A DNA stretch of 10,250 bases from Chloroflexota bacterium (GCA_016191985.1 JACPVB010000205.1:1-10250); one strand, 5' to 3'; counted from the first letter of the stretch, positions 1 through 6,655 are shown. Numbers and translations: made by a program. Notes: generated by a model from the letters alone, not told the origin.

Positions 1-254
1 AGCGCGTCGTCATTACCGGCATGATGACCCACATGTGCGTGGACGCCACCGCCCGCGCCGCCGCCGACTTCGGATTCAAAGTCATCATCGCCGAGGATGC
101 CTGCGCCACCCGTGATTTGAAATACGGCGAGACCACCATCCCCGCAGAACATGTCCACAAGGCGTTTTTGGCGGCATTGAAATCCTACGGCCAGGTGATG
201 CCATCTGAGCAGGTGATTGCGCAATTGGCCGCAGAGCAGGCAAAGGCTGGTTAA
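1..254 (+). CDS. Isochorismatase-like cysteine hydrolase, C-terminal fragment
   Basis: The reading frame is open from the left edge (first full codon at 3) to TAA at 252-254, so only the last 83 residues are present. The segment VVITGMMTHMCVDATARAA carries the family hallmark: a strand ending in G-M, then T-x-x-C-V-x-x-T-A-R, where the Cys is the catalytic nucleophile of the isochorismatase-like hydrolases. It is followed by the typical 'A-x-D-A-C-A-T-R-D' segment and a C-terminal helix region ending in a short Ala/Gln-rich tail. Members hydrolyse amides or enol ethers (nicotinamidase, isochorismatase, various amidases). The substrate cannot be told from this fragment because the catalytic Asp and Lys lie upstream of the window. 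The downstream neighbour is convergent, with an inverted repeat between them. Confidence 0.88.
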   Translation, partial: RVVITGMMTHMCVDATARAAADFGFKVIIAEDACATRDLKYGETTIPAEHVHKAFLAALKSYGQVMPSEQVIAQLAAEQAKAG

Positions 255-319
255 GCAGGATCAACTGTCGGCGGGGAGAGATGCGAGTTCATTTGGGTGT
301 GTTTTACTTCAGTTTAAAC

Positions 320-373
320 CGTCCCGAAGGTTGGCGAAAACGAACGAAATTTCCCCGTAAAACCTTCGGGACG
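320..373. terminator. Inverted repeat between convergent genes, possible bidirectional terminator
   Basis: CGTCCCGAAGGTT (320-332) is repeated in perfect inverted form as AACCTTCGGGACG (361-373). The 13-bp stem has a 28-nt AT-rich loop and lies between the stops of the convergent hydrolase (254) and acetyltransferase (405). The + side is followed by TTTCTTG, which is only a weak U-tract. The - side has no real U-tract. The position fits transcription termination, but the loop is long for an intrinsic terminator. Confidence 0.5.
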
Positions 374-404
374 TTTCTTGTATCAACTTATTTGAAATGC
401 GCTG

Positions 405-1331
405 CTAAAATTCCTTTTTCCATTCGCGCGAAAACCCAATGTTGGAAAAACCGATGTGCGAATAGAACTCCAGTGTTCGTTGCTCTTCCGAGCCGACTGT
501 AGCCAGCGTTGCGCCAAGTTTCTTCACGCGGCGTAATCCTTCATACATAACGGCGCGTCCGAGTCCCTTGCGCTGATGGTCGGGGTGAACACCCACAGGC
601 TCGAAGGATGCGGTGCGGGTCACATCGTCAAACCAGAGGGTGCAAAACGCAGCAATTTCCCCGCCTGGCAATGCCGCCACGATGTCCAGGTCGCGTCTGT
701 ACAGCGGACAGCGCTGAATATTTTGGTACCAGGCCCAGCCATCATATTTTTCATCAGGCTCATTTGGGTGGAAAGCTTTCCACGAAACCCAGCTTCGCGC
801 GGGGTGTTCTTCCAGATCGCCGAGGGAGCGGATCGTGTATTCCTCCCCGATCTGGACATCTGGAATGACATCGCTCATCAAACGCGAATGATGGTTGCTG
901 GTGGATTCCTGAAGTTCATACTCATGCTGTTTCAAAAGCCCCTGACGGACCTGGTTTGCGTCATGTGCGATGACCCACAACCTTTTCTTTCCATTCGGCA
1001 GTGTTTTCGAGAGGTGTTCTTCTGCAAGCAGGAGCATTTCTTCTTCGAGCGCAGGGGTAACAAAATCTGGATGAATTTGCATAAAGGCAACGCCGATATT
1101 CTCAGGGCTGAGCATCGCCGCAATATTTCCCTCCGCAGTTTCCCAGAGAAAAACCGTCTTTTCCAACGGGCCATGTCCAAGATTTTCGATCCCGTGCCAA
1201 CGCCAATACTCCCAGCGATACATCTGCCAATTGATCTCTCGGCGATGGTTGAGTAAAAAAATATCCCGCAGGAACTGGCGCACGCGCCAGAAATCCTCCT
1301 CGGCTTGATACGGACGTATTGAAAGTTTCAT
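405..1331 (-). CDS. GNAT-family N-acetyltransferase, two-domain type
   Basis: This is a 308-residue protein when started at the ATG at 1331, which is preceded by a purine-rich GGGAAGGG Shine-Dalgarno. A TTG 18 nt further upstream is possible but less likely. The C-terminal GNAT domain is clear: a beta-strand 'EIAAFCTLWFDD', then 'VGVHPDHQRKGLGRAVM', where Q-R-K-G-L-G (about residues 253-258) is the acetyl-CoA pyrophosphate-binding loop, and a final 'TLEFYSHIGF' segment typical of the fold. The N-terminal half (about 1-130) looks like a second, degenerate GNAT-like domain, as in mycothiol-synthase-like proteins. The family transfers acetyl groups from acetyl-CoA to amines; the substrate cannot be inferred. 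It is a single gene, divergent from the M48 protease and convergent with the hydrolase. Confidence 0.85.
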   Translation of the reverse strand: MKLSIRPYQAEEDFWRVRQFLRDIFLLNHRREINWQMYRWEYWRWHGIENLGHGPLEKTVFLWETAEGNIAAMLSPENIGVAFMQIHPDFVTPALEEEMLLLAEEHLSKTLPNGKKRLWVIAHDANQVRQGLLKQHEYELQESTSNHHSRLMSDVIPDVQIGEEYTIRSLGDLEEHPARSWVSWKAFHPNEPDEKYDGWAWYQNIQRCPLYRRDLDIVAALPGGEIAAFCTLWFDDVTRTASFEPVGVHPDHQRKGLGRAVMYEGLRRVKKLGATLATVGSEEQRTLEFYSHIGFSNIGFSREWKKEF

Positions 1332-1369
1332 GCTGTTTTCCCTTCCCAAATTGGAGTTTTGCAGGGACG

Positions 1370-1375
1370 ATTATA
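1370..1375 (-). promoter_or_regulatory. -10 box of the acetyltransferase promoter
   Basis: On the minus strand the sequence is TATAAT, a perfect -10 hexamer. It lies 39 nt before the ATG at 1331 and leaves room for a 5' leader with the GGGAAGGG ribosome site. No good -35 is visible at the usual spacing. It sits back to back with the -10 box of the divergent protease gene. Confidence 0.5.
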
Positions 1376-1381
1376 TCCCCA

Positions 1382-1390
1382 TGCTATAAT
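1382..1390 (+). promoter_or_regulatory. Extended -10 promoter of the M48 protease, leaderless geometry
   Basis: TGC-TATAAT is a perfect -10 with the TGn extension, which compensates for the lack of a clear -35. The ATG of the protease begins only 7 nt after the final T, so the expected transcription start coincides with the first base of the start codon. No Shine-Dalgarno precedes the ATG. Both points indicate a leaderless mRNA. Confidence 0.55.
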
Positions 1391-1396
1391 CTTTTT

Positions 1397-2548
1397 ATGG
1401 AAACCACCCTCGACCCTGAAAAACAAAAACAAGCCAAACAATACGCCCGCATCCGCCGCCGACTCTGGCTGGTGGATACACTTTTAAGCGCAGCCTACGC
1501 CCTCGCGTGGCTCTTCCTCGGCTGGAGCATTTCAATCCGCACATGGCTCTCAACCCTGATCACTGAAAACTGGTCACTGATCCCTGGCTCCGACTGGCTC
1601 ATCATCGCACTTTACATCGTCATCTTCGGCAGCGCATACGCCATCATCAATCTCCCTCTCGGCTATTACAGCGGATTTATCCTCCCGCATCGTTTTGGTC
1701 AATCCAACCAGTCGCTCAAAGACTGGGTCGTGGACCAGCTCAAAGGTCTCGCCATTGGCGCGCCGCTCGGCCTGCTCATGCTTGAACTGCTTTATCTTGC
1801 ATTGCGTCTCACAGGCAATGCGTGGTGGTTGTGGGTGGCGGGCGGCTTGCTGCTTTTCAACGTTCTCATTTCAAACCTCGCGCCGATTCTCATCATGCCG
1901 CTTTTCAACAAATATGTCCCGCTCGGCGACGAGCACAAGGAATTGGAAGAACGTTTATTAAATCTTGCAAAGCGCGCGAACACCAGAGTAAAAGGCGTCT
2001 TCAAGTTCGACATGTCCAAACGCACCAAGGCCGCCAACGCCGCGCTGACGGGGCTGGGCAACACCCGCCGCATCATCCTCGGCGATACGCTCATCAATGA
2101 ATTCACTTCAGATGAAATTGAAACCGTCCTCGCGCATGAATTGGGACATCACGTCCACAAAGACATTCCCTTTTTGATTGCCTTCGGCACGCTCAGCATT
2201 ACCCTCAGCCTGTTCATTGCATCCCTGGCATTAGACTCCGCTGTGAGCTTTTTCTCCTTCACCTCCCCCGCCGACGTTGCCGCCTTTCCCGCGCTCATGC
2301 TCATCCTCAGCGCCTACGGCCTGTTGACCTCACCCATAGACAACGCCATCTCCCGCTGGCGCGAGAACATGGCAGATGATTACGCTTTGAGTTCCACAAA
2401 AAAAGGGGAAGCCTTCGCCTCCGCTTTCACAAGATTGGCGAATCAAAACCTCGGCGAAATTGACCCCGAAAAATGGGTCGTCTTCATGTTCTATTCCCAT
2501 CCGCCATTGGGCGAACGGATCGAGAAAGCAAAACGATTTTCCGCATAA
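1397..2548 (+). CDS. STE24-like M48 family zinc metalloprotease, membrane-bound
   Basis: A 383-residue integral membrane protease. The zinc site is intact: HELGHH at residues 247-252 (His247, Glu248 and His251 of HExxH) and the third ligand Glu323 in 'ENMADDYAL'. Upstream is the STE24 signature 'DMSKRTKAANA' followed by 'GLGNTRRIILGDTLI'. Four or more hydrophobic segments lie in the N-terminal half (about 24-45, 68-90, 117-140, 145-168) and two follow the zinc helix (about 259-280 and 292-315). The protein ends with the usual 'HPPLGERI' element. STE24 relatives cleave membrane-associated substrates; CAAX processing is the eukaryotic role, while bacterial members are thought to act in membrane protein quality control. 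The start at 1397 is preferred over an in-frame upstream ATG at 1319, which would lie inside the divergent gene and precede the promoter. Confidence 0.9.
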   Translation: METTLDPEKQKQAKQYARIRRRLWLVDTLLSAAYALAWLFLGWSISIRTWLSTLITENWSLIPGSDWLIIALYIVIFGSAYAIINLPLGYYSGFILPHRFGQSNQSLKDWVVDQLKGLAIGAPLGLLMLELLYLALRLTGNAWWLWVAGGLLLFNVLISNLAPILIMPLFNKYVPLGDEHKELEERLLNLAKRANTRVKGVFKFDMSKRTKAANAALTGLGNTRRIILGDTLINEFTSDEIETVLAHELGHHVHKDIPFLIAFGTLSITLSLFIASLALDSAVSFFSFTSPADVAAFPALMLILSAYGLLTSPIDNAISRWRENMADDYALSSTKKGEAFASAFTRLANQNLGEIDPEKWVVFMFYSHPPLGERIEKAKRFSA

Positions 2549-2551
2549 ATC

Positions 2552-2585
2552 AAAAACGGACTTGCCCCTCACCAAGTCCGTTTTT
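2552..2585. terminator. Bidirectional intrinsic terminator between M48 protease and degV
   Basis: AAAAACGGACTTG (2552-2564) and CAAGTCCGTTTTT (2573-2585) form a 13-bp stem with an 8-nt loop. T-runs follow in both reading directions (further TTTCTTTC on the + side). It lies 3 nt after the protease stop and serves the convergent degV gene from the other side. Confidence 0.85.
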
Positions 2586-2624
2586 CTTTCCTTGTAACTC
2601 GTTTCTCGTTACTCTTTTCTCGTT
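2583..2624 (-). repeat. Degenerate heptamer array after degV
   Basis: Read on the minus strand, six consecutive 7-nt units with consensus AACGAGT/A run from 2624 to 2583. The best units are AACGAGA (2618-2624 and again 2604-2610), AAAGAGT (2611-2617) and AACGAGT (2597-2603). The last two units are degenerate and run into the terminator. The array starts 7 nt after the degV stop codon. The same unit occurs in a second array at 3703-3751. Confidence 0.6.
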
Positions 2625-2631
2625 CCACTCC

Positions 2632-3492
2632 CTACACCAAATCGCTCATCAACTCCATCGGCACCACCGCCGCACCGACAATGCCCGGGCCCGTGTGCAC
2701 GCCTAAAACAGGCGAGATGCGCTGGATTTCGAGTTTTGCAATATTGAGCTTGGTTTGAAATTCCTTTGAGATCAACTCCGCTTTCTCGGCAAAGCGGCCA
2801 TGCAGCACCGTCACCCACAAGGGAGTATTTCCATATTTCTCAAGCAAGTGATCCGCAATCGTCGCAATGGACTTGTTGATTGTCCGCTCGGTTTTGACCG
2901 TGCTGTACTTGCCATCCGTATCCACGCGGATGACAGGCTTGAGGTTGAGCAATGCGCCAGCCAGTGCCTTCACCCGTCCAATGCGACCGCCACGCGCGAG
3001 ATATTCCAGCGTGTCAAGCGTGTAGATCACTTCGGTCTTCTCGCGAATTTTCGTCAACCTTTCCTGAATGGCATTCATCGCCCAGCCCGCCTTGTTTGCC
3101 AGCGCTGCCGCCATCACCTGAAAACGCTCCCCGCCAGAGAGGGTGAGGGTGTCCCAAAAATTGACATTTGCCTCATCCTTCACCTGCTCCCCGCCATCGC
3201 GCGCCGAATTGATCGTTCCGCTCAAGCCCGATGAAATGTGTACAGAAAAAATATTTTTTTCCGTCTGTGCGAGCTTGCGGTACAACTCAGCGAAAATCCC
3301 GCTGGATGGCTGTGCCGTGGTCGGGATTTGTGGCCGCATGGCTTCGAGACGATTGTAGAAATCGTCTGCTGAAATATCGATAGCATTTACCTCGCCCTCC
3401 GGGAATTGGATGAAAAGGGGGGCTTGCACAATTCCCAACTTCTCAAGTTCTTCATTCGGCATATCCGCCGCGCAATCCGTTACGATTTTCAT
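2632..3492 (-). CDS. DegV family fatty-acid-binding protein (FakB-like)
   Basis: A 286-residue protein, the normal DegV length. The ATG at 3492 is set by a strong AGAGGAG site six nt upstream; the frame stays open further 5' but runs into the repeat element and is not coding. Family features in order: N-terminal 'KIVTDCAADMP', 'TTAQPSSGIF', the fatty-acid-carboxylate loop 'SSGLSGTINSA', 'DTLTLSGGERFQV', 'TLEYLARGGRIGRVKALAG' and the C-terminal 'HTGPGIVG'. DegV/FakB proteins bind a fatty acid and present it to the kinase FakA, which makes acyl-phosphate for phospholipid synthesis. No fakA-like DhaK/DhaL gene is seen nearby, so the partner must be elsewhere. No promoter could be assigned with confidence; the region directly upstream is a repeat element. 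Confidence 0.9.
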   Translation of the reverse strand: MKIVTDCAADMPNEELEKLGIVQAPLFIQFPEGEVNAIDISADDFYNRLEAMRPQIPTTAQPSSGIFAELYRKLAQTEKNIFSVHISSGLSGTINSARDGGEQVKDEANVNFWDTLTLSGGERFQVMAAALANKAGWAMNAIQERLTKIREKTEVIYTLDTLEYLARGGRIGRVKALAGALLNLKPVIRVDTDGKYSTVKTERTINKSIATIADHLLEKYGNTPLWVTVLHGRFAEKAELISKEFQTKLNIAKLEIQRISPVLGVHTGPGIVGAAVVPMELMSDLV

Positions 3493-3524
3493 GTTAATCT
3501 CCTCTTTGATTTGTGTACATCTGG

Positions 3525-3591
3525 TGGTCGAGTAGCTCCGCACTCGTCGGAGCGTACACTGGCACCGTACGCCAGTGCGGTGTCGAGACCA
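3525..3591 (-). repeat. REP-like element, copy 1 (inverted relative to copy 2)
   Basis: Read on the minus strand this 67-bp unit starts TGGTCTCGACA and ends GCTACTCGACCA, the same ends as copy 2. Its ends pair imperfectly with each other. Inside lie two further small hairpins: CTCCG/CGGAG (3536-3540 and 3548-3552) and CACTGGC/GCCAGTG (3557-3563 and 3571-3577). It lies between the SDR gene and degV, 33 bp before the degV start codon. Confidence 0.65.
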
Positions 3592-3629
3592 CACGTTTGA
3601 ATCAAATACTGTGTTTTCTGCATAACTGC

Positions 3630-3700
3630 TGGTCTCGATATGCCTTTCGCGCACCGTCCTGCGTTCGGTGCAGGGAAGAACGCTCAAGGCTACTCGACCA
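3630..3700 (+). repeat. REP-like element, copy 2
   Basis: A 71-bp unit starting TGGTCTCGATA and ending GCTACTCGACCA. The ends form an imperfect stem and the centre holds a GCACCG/CGGTGC hairpin (3651-3656 and 3666-3671). With copy 1 it makes a head-to-head pair separated by 38 bp; the outermost 12 bp (3525-3536 and 3689-3700) are perfect inverted repeats. This architecture resembles paired REP/BIME elements or a small MITE. No coding capacity is seen. Confidence 0.65.
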
Positions 3701-3702
3701 GC

Positions 3703-3751
3703 GTTTTTTACTCGTTACTTATTACTCATCACTTGTCACTTTCTACTTTCC
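3703..3751 (-). repeat. Degenerate heptamer array overlapping the end of the SDR gene
   Basis: Read on the minus strand, six in-phase heptamers of the form RRNRAGT run from 3751 to 3710. They include AGAAAGT (3738-3744), GATGAGT (3724-3730), AATAAGT (3717-3723) and AACGAGT (3710-3716), and an A-rich seventh unit follows. The first two units lie within the coding region and encode the last residues, E-S-R-K, with the stop codon overlapping the second and third units. The consensus matches the array after degV. Confidence 0.65.
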
Positions 3752-4710
3752 AAAAACCACTTCACCGCATCGCGAATACTTTCAAAGATCGGGCGTGGTT
3801 TGTACCCCAGCTCACGTGTTGCCTTCGCATGGCTGATATTTGAATTACTTTGCAACACCTCCAGTGAATAGGGCGTAAAACGCGGAGTCGCATTTGCAAA
3901 TTGATAATACATTGGCGTGAACATTGCCGCGAACTTCGCAAGGTCAAATGGGATCTTCATCTGAAAGAAATGCTTCCCCGTAATTTCGCGCACGGTCTCC
4001 AGCAAATACCGCACCGAAATCTTTTGCCCTGAAAGAATGTAACTCTCACTGCGTTTGCCGTTTTCCGCCGCCGAAATCAACCCATCGGCCACATCGCGCA
4101 CATCCACGAAGTCATACGCGCCGTCCACGTACAATGTTGGTTTCGCGGTCGCCGCATCGTGAATTACCGCGCCCATCATCGAACCGCGAAAATCATAGGG
4201 ACCGATCACGCCGGTGGGGCAGGTCACAACAGCTTCCAGTCCAGAACGAGCCGCGTTCAACACTTCCAGCGTTGCCTCTGCCTTCGAGCGGTCATATGCG
4301 CCGTAGGGGTTGTTCATGTCGTATGGCACGCTCTCATCGATCACGCCATCCTCCACGCGTTGAATCGCATGAATGGACGATGTGTAGATCAGCTTCTCGA
4401 TTTTCTTTTCACTTGCAGCGCGTAAAATATTTTTCGTGCCATCCACATTCACTTTTCGCACAAATGGATTTGGCCCAGGCATGATCGAAATCACGCCCGC
4501 AAGATGGAAGATACCTTTAATGCCCTGCATAGACTCGAATACCGAATCCATGTTGAGGATGTCACCCTCAAACGCTTCGACTCTTAATCCCGAAATTGAT
4601 TCGCGGCTTTCGCCAGGCAGAATCAACGCCCGAACTTTTTCACCGCGTTCCAAAAGTTTCCGCACAAGGACATTTCCAATATGCCCGGTTGCGCCCGTTA
4701 CCAACCACAT
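3736..4710 (-). CDS. NAD(P)-dependent extended SDR / epimerase-dehydratase-like oxidoreductase
   Basis: A 324-residue extended short-chain dehydrogenase. The N-terminal Rossmann motif is T-G-A-T-G-H-I-G (residues 5-12), Asp50 follows in 'EGDIL', and the 'FHLAG' turn lies near 68-72. The catalytic set is present: Thr/Ser110-112 and the Y-x-x-x-K pair Tyr139/Lys143 in 'YGAYDRSKAEA'. The C-terminal part (about 230-324) is the variable substrate domain. The sequence style is that of the dihydroflavonol-4-reductase/NAD-epimerase group, and the substrate is unknown. The ATG lies 3 nt after the stop of the TetR gene, with GAGG 8 nt upstream, so the two genes are one translationally coupled unit. The regulator probably controls this enzyme. 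The C-terminus is formed by a heptamer repeat array. Confidence 0.88.
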   Translation of the reverse strand: MWLVTGATGHIGNVLVRKLLERGEKVRALILPGESRESISGLRVEAFEGDILNMDSVFESMQGIKGIFHLAGVISIMPGPNPFVRKVNVDGTKNILRAASEKKIEKLIYTSSIHAIQRVEDGVIDESVPYDMNNPYGAYDRSKAEATLEVLNAARSGLEAVVTCPTGVIGPYDFRGSMMGAVIHDAATAKPTLYVDGAYDFVDVRDVADGLISAAENGKRSESYILSGQKISVRYLLETVREITGKHFFQMKIPFDLAKFAAMFTPMYYQFANATPRFTPYSLEVLQSNSNISHAKATRELGYKPRPIFESIRDAVKWFLESRK

Positions 4711-4713
4711 CGC

Positions 4714-5307
4714 TTAGGCCTCGTTCTTGAGAAGTAATGTGTCCATCATCATCGTCGTGATCTCGCGGGCGGTCTTTTCCCACTTCGCCCCTTTCGGGTC
4801 GAGCAAACTTTGCAGCAGCAACCCCATCGCCATCGAGACGATCATGCGCGCGGTCAACTCAGGGTCAACTGCCACGAAAGAGCCTTCGTCCACGCCTTTT
4901 TTGATGAGTGAGGTGAAATGCTTGTGATAACGGCGATAAGGAATAATGCTGGCCTGCCATATCTTTTCATCGCGGCTGGCTTGCAGCCAGAACTCAAGGA
5001 ACATAGGCAGGCCTTCCCCGGCGCTGGCAAAGATGTATGGGAAAGCCTCCGTGATTTGTATAAAAGTTTCGGGAACCGTTTTGTCTTTTGATGCTTCAAT
5101 GGCGGTATCAATCGTTTGCAGCCATCCATCCAGCAGGGCAAGGAAAAGCGCCTGTTTGCTTTCAAAGTGATGATAAAACGCACCCTTGCTGATGCCCGCT
5201 TCCCTGCAAATATCATCCACGCTCGCGGCATTGAACCCGCGTGTGGAAAATAATTTGATCGCCGATGCGATAATGTTTGAACGGGTTTCTTCGCTTCGTT
5301 GTTGCAT
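4714..5307 (-). CDS. TetR/AcrR family transcriptional regulator
   Basis: A 197-residue protein with an N-terminal TetR DNA-binding domain: 'FSTRGFNAASVDDICREAG' and then the recognition helix region 'ISKGAFYHHFESK' (about 20-51). The C-terminal ligand domain (about 60-190) is variable. It is the first gene of a two-gene operon with the SDR, which suggests that it senses a compound handled by that enzyme. A palindrome just downstream of its own -10 box points to autorepression. The start at 5307 (MQQRSEETR) fits the usual short arm before the first helix. No strong Shine-Dalgarno is seen in the short leader. Confidence 0.92.
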   Translation of the reverse strand: MQQRSEETRSNIIASAIKLFSTRGFNAASVDDICREAGISKGAFYHHFESKQALFLALLDGWLQTIDTAIEASKDKTVPETFIQITEAFPYIFASAGEGLPMFLEFWLQASRDEKIWQASIIPYRRYHKHFTSLIKKGVDEGSFVAVDPELTARMIVSMAMGLLLQSLLDPKGAKWEKTAREITTMMMDTLLLKNEA

Positions 5308-5314
5308 AATAAAA

Positions 5315-5328
5315 ACCGACCAGTCGGT
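5315..5328. promoter_or_regulatory. Palindromic operator, probably bound by the TetR regulator
   Basis: ACCGAC-CA-GTCGGT is a perfect 6-bp inverted repeat with a 2-bp centre, the shape of many TetR-family operators. It lies between the -10 box (5332-5337) and the TetR start codon, over the predicted transcription start. Bound protein would block initiation of the TetR-SDR operon. Confidence 0.7.
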
Positions 5329-5331
5329 ATG

Positions 5332-5360
5332 TTTTTACTCCCGAAAGATTGCACTGTCAA
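5332..5360 (-). promoter_or_regulatory. Promoter of the TetR-SDR operon
   Basis: On the minus strand a perfect -35 TTGACA (5355-5360) is followed by 17 nt and a TAAAAA -10 (5332-5337, 4 of 6 matches). The expected start near 5325 lies inside the palindromic operator. Confidence 0.65.
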
Positions 5361-5389
5361 GATGAAGAACATAACAATCCATTAAATGA

Positions 5390-5416
5390 GTCGAGGATGA
5401 TAATAACATCCTCGAC
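5390..5416 (-). terminator. Hairpin after the aldo/keto reductase gene, likely weak terminator
   Basis: GTCGAGGATG (5390-5399) and CATCCTCGAC (5407-5416) form a perfect 10-bp stem with an AT-only 7-nt loop. It lies 35 nt after the aldo/keto reductase stop and before the TetR promoter. The minus-strand sequence after the stem (TCATTTAATGG) is only weakly U-rich. Confidence 0.45.
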
Positions 5417-5451
5417 CAAATTGAGGCACTTATTACGCTTTGATCATCACA

Positions 5452-6438
5452 CTATAGGATGACGGATGAACGCTCATATATTTCATCAATTTTATTCATT
5501 TGTTCATTACTCAATAGACCGAACTCCATTGCCTGAATGTTTTCCTTCACCTGTGCAACGGTCTTGAAGCCAGGAATGGGGATGGCGCGCTCGCTACGAG
5601 TCCAGATCCAGGCCAGGGCAATCTGGGCCTGCGTCCGCGTTTCGCCAGCGTCGGCGAAAAACTTTCGTATCGCCTCAATGTGCTGGAAGCGCTGCGTTGA
5701 CCGCTCAGACCGCAAGTTCCAGCCCAACCAGTGCCGGACATCGTCTTCCTGGAATGTAGTATCACTGTTGAACTTGCCTGTCATAATGCCCATACCGAGG
5801 GGAGACCGGTTGATACTGGCCTGATCGTATTCCTCACAAACCGCCAGCATTTGTGGGTCGGCGTAGCCTATATTCAGATAATGCTGGATGGCCGTGCAAT
5901 GGACACCTTGTACAAACACCTTTGCAGCCTCAGGGTTGTCTGTGCTCCAACCGTACCAGCGTATCTTGCCTTCTTCAACCAGCCTTTCCAATACATCGCG
6001 CACTTCCGCAGCCTTCCCCGGATCATAATCATCCTTATGAAACTGGTAGAGGTCGATGTAGTTCGTCTTCAAGCGGCGCAGGCTATCTTCACATTCCTGA
6101 CGGATGCGAGGGACAATATCATCAGTTTTCGAGACAGTGCGTTTTTCTTCGTTCACAACGTAGCCGAACTTCGTTGCCAGGATGACCTTGTCGCGACGAT
6201 CCGCAATGGCCTGACTGAGTATTTGCTCGCTATGCCCGCATCCATAGTTAGCCGCCGTGTCAAAGAAGTTTATTCCTGCATCAAAGGCATAGTGAATGGC
6301 ACGGATTGATTCGGCATCGTCCACCTGACCCCAGCCATGTGGTTCGTTATCATAAGTCCATTTCCCGCCCATTGCCCAACAACCCAAGCCCGTTGCGCTT
6401 ACTTCGAGATTACTGCGTCCTAAACGTCGTTTGAACAT
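5452..6438 (-). CDS. Aldo/keto reductase
   Basis: A 328-residue NADPH-dependent oxidoreductase of the AKR superfamily. The start at 6438 is fixed by AGGAGG 4 nt upstream; an upstream in-frame start would be 11 codons earlier and lacks such a site. The catalytic tetrad is visible: Asp60 in 'FFDTAANYG', Tyr65, Lys90 in 'LATKFGY' and His134 in 'YQFHKDD'. The N-terminal 'RRLGRSNLEVSATGLGCWAM' is typical of the YajO/IolS-like branch, and 'IPIPGFKTVAQVKENIQA' near the C-terminus is the cofactor-binding segment. These enzymes reduce carbonyls to alcohols in the cytoplasm; the natural substrate is unknown. It appears to be a single-gene unit; the TetR operon follows downstream with its own promoter. 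Confidence 0.92.
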   Translation of the reverse strand: MFKRRLGRSNLEVSATGLGCWAMGGKWTYDNEPHGWGQVDDAESIRAIHYAFDAGINFFDTAANYGCGHSEQILSQAIADRRDKVILATKFGYVVNEEKRTVSKTDDIVPRIRQECEDSLRRLKTNYIDLYQFHKDDYDPGKAAEVRDVLERLVEEGKIRWYGWSTDNPEAAKVFVQGVHCTAIQHYLNIGYADPQMLAVCEEYDQASINRSPLGMGIMTGKFNSDTTFQEDDVRHWLGWNLRSERSTQRFQHIEAIRKFFADAGETRTQAQIALAWIWTRSERAIPIPGFKTVAQVKENIQAMEFGLLSNEQMNKIDEIYERSSVIL

Positions 6439-6582
6439 ATTGCCTCCTGATTCGAATTTACAGATTAGCAACGCAATCCCTTGTGTTTCAGTGTTGAAGT
6501 AGGGATGCTTGCTGGGAACAGTCTATCAAACATGGATGCAAAATAAACCACCCTTTCGACTGATTTATTACTTGACAAGGTA

Positions 6583-6591
6583 TGCTACAAT
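6583..6591 (+). promoter_or_regulatory. Possible extended -10 promoter reading into the palindrome
   Basis: TGC-TACAAT matches an extended -10 in 5 of 6 core positions. A TTGACA lies just upstream (6572-6577), but only 8 nt away, so it cannot be its -35. Transcription would start near 6598 and run directly into the palindrome as a short structured RNA. Weak evidence. Confidence 0.25.
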
Positions 6592-6612
6592 GAAATTAGA
6601 AGAGACTTTGTT

Positions 6613-6655
6613 TATATACGACGCGCTCCACAACTTGTGGAGCGCGTCGTATATA
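6613..6655. repeat. Perfect 43-bp palindrome (21-bp arms, 1-nt centre)
   Basis: Positions 6613-6633 and 6635-6655 are exact reverse complements around a single C at 6634. The arm reads TATATACGACGCGCTCC and continues ACAA. As RNA it would be a 20-bp hairpin with a minimal loop. There is no U-tract on either side (AGTTTG on +, AACAAAG on -), so it is not an ordinary intrinsic terminator, although it lies downstream of the last gene of the minus-strand arsenic cluster. Confidence 0.9.

Noticed and set aside
281..502. 73-codon open frame on the + strand
   Set aside because: It crosses the inverted repeat and the end of the acetyltransferase gene and resembles no protein.
576..1256. 226-codon open frame on the + strand
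   Set aside because: Antisense shadow of the acetyltransferase, which has clear GNAT motifs, a ribosome site and a promoter.
3493..3687. N-terminal extension of DegV by 65 codons
   Set aside because: It would be translated from the REP-like elements; the ATG at 3492 has a strong ribosome site and gives the family length.
2583..3751. Heptamer arrays as a CRISPR array
   Set aside because: Units are 7 nt with no spacers, and no cas genes are near.
5731..6309. 192-codon open frame on the + strand
   Set aside because: Antisense shadow of the aldo/keto reductase, whose catalytic tetrad is intact.
6572..6591. TTGACA and TACAAT as one sigma-70 promoter
   Set aside because: The hexamers are only 8 nt apart; 16-18 nt are needed. 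Only the extended -10 reading was kept, at low confidence.
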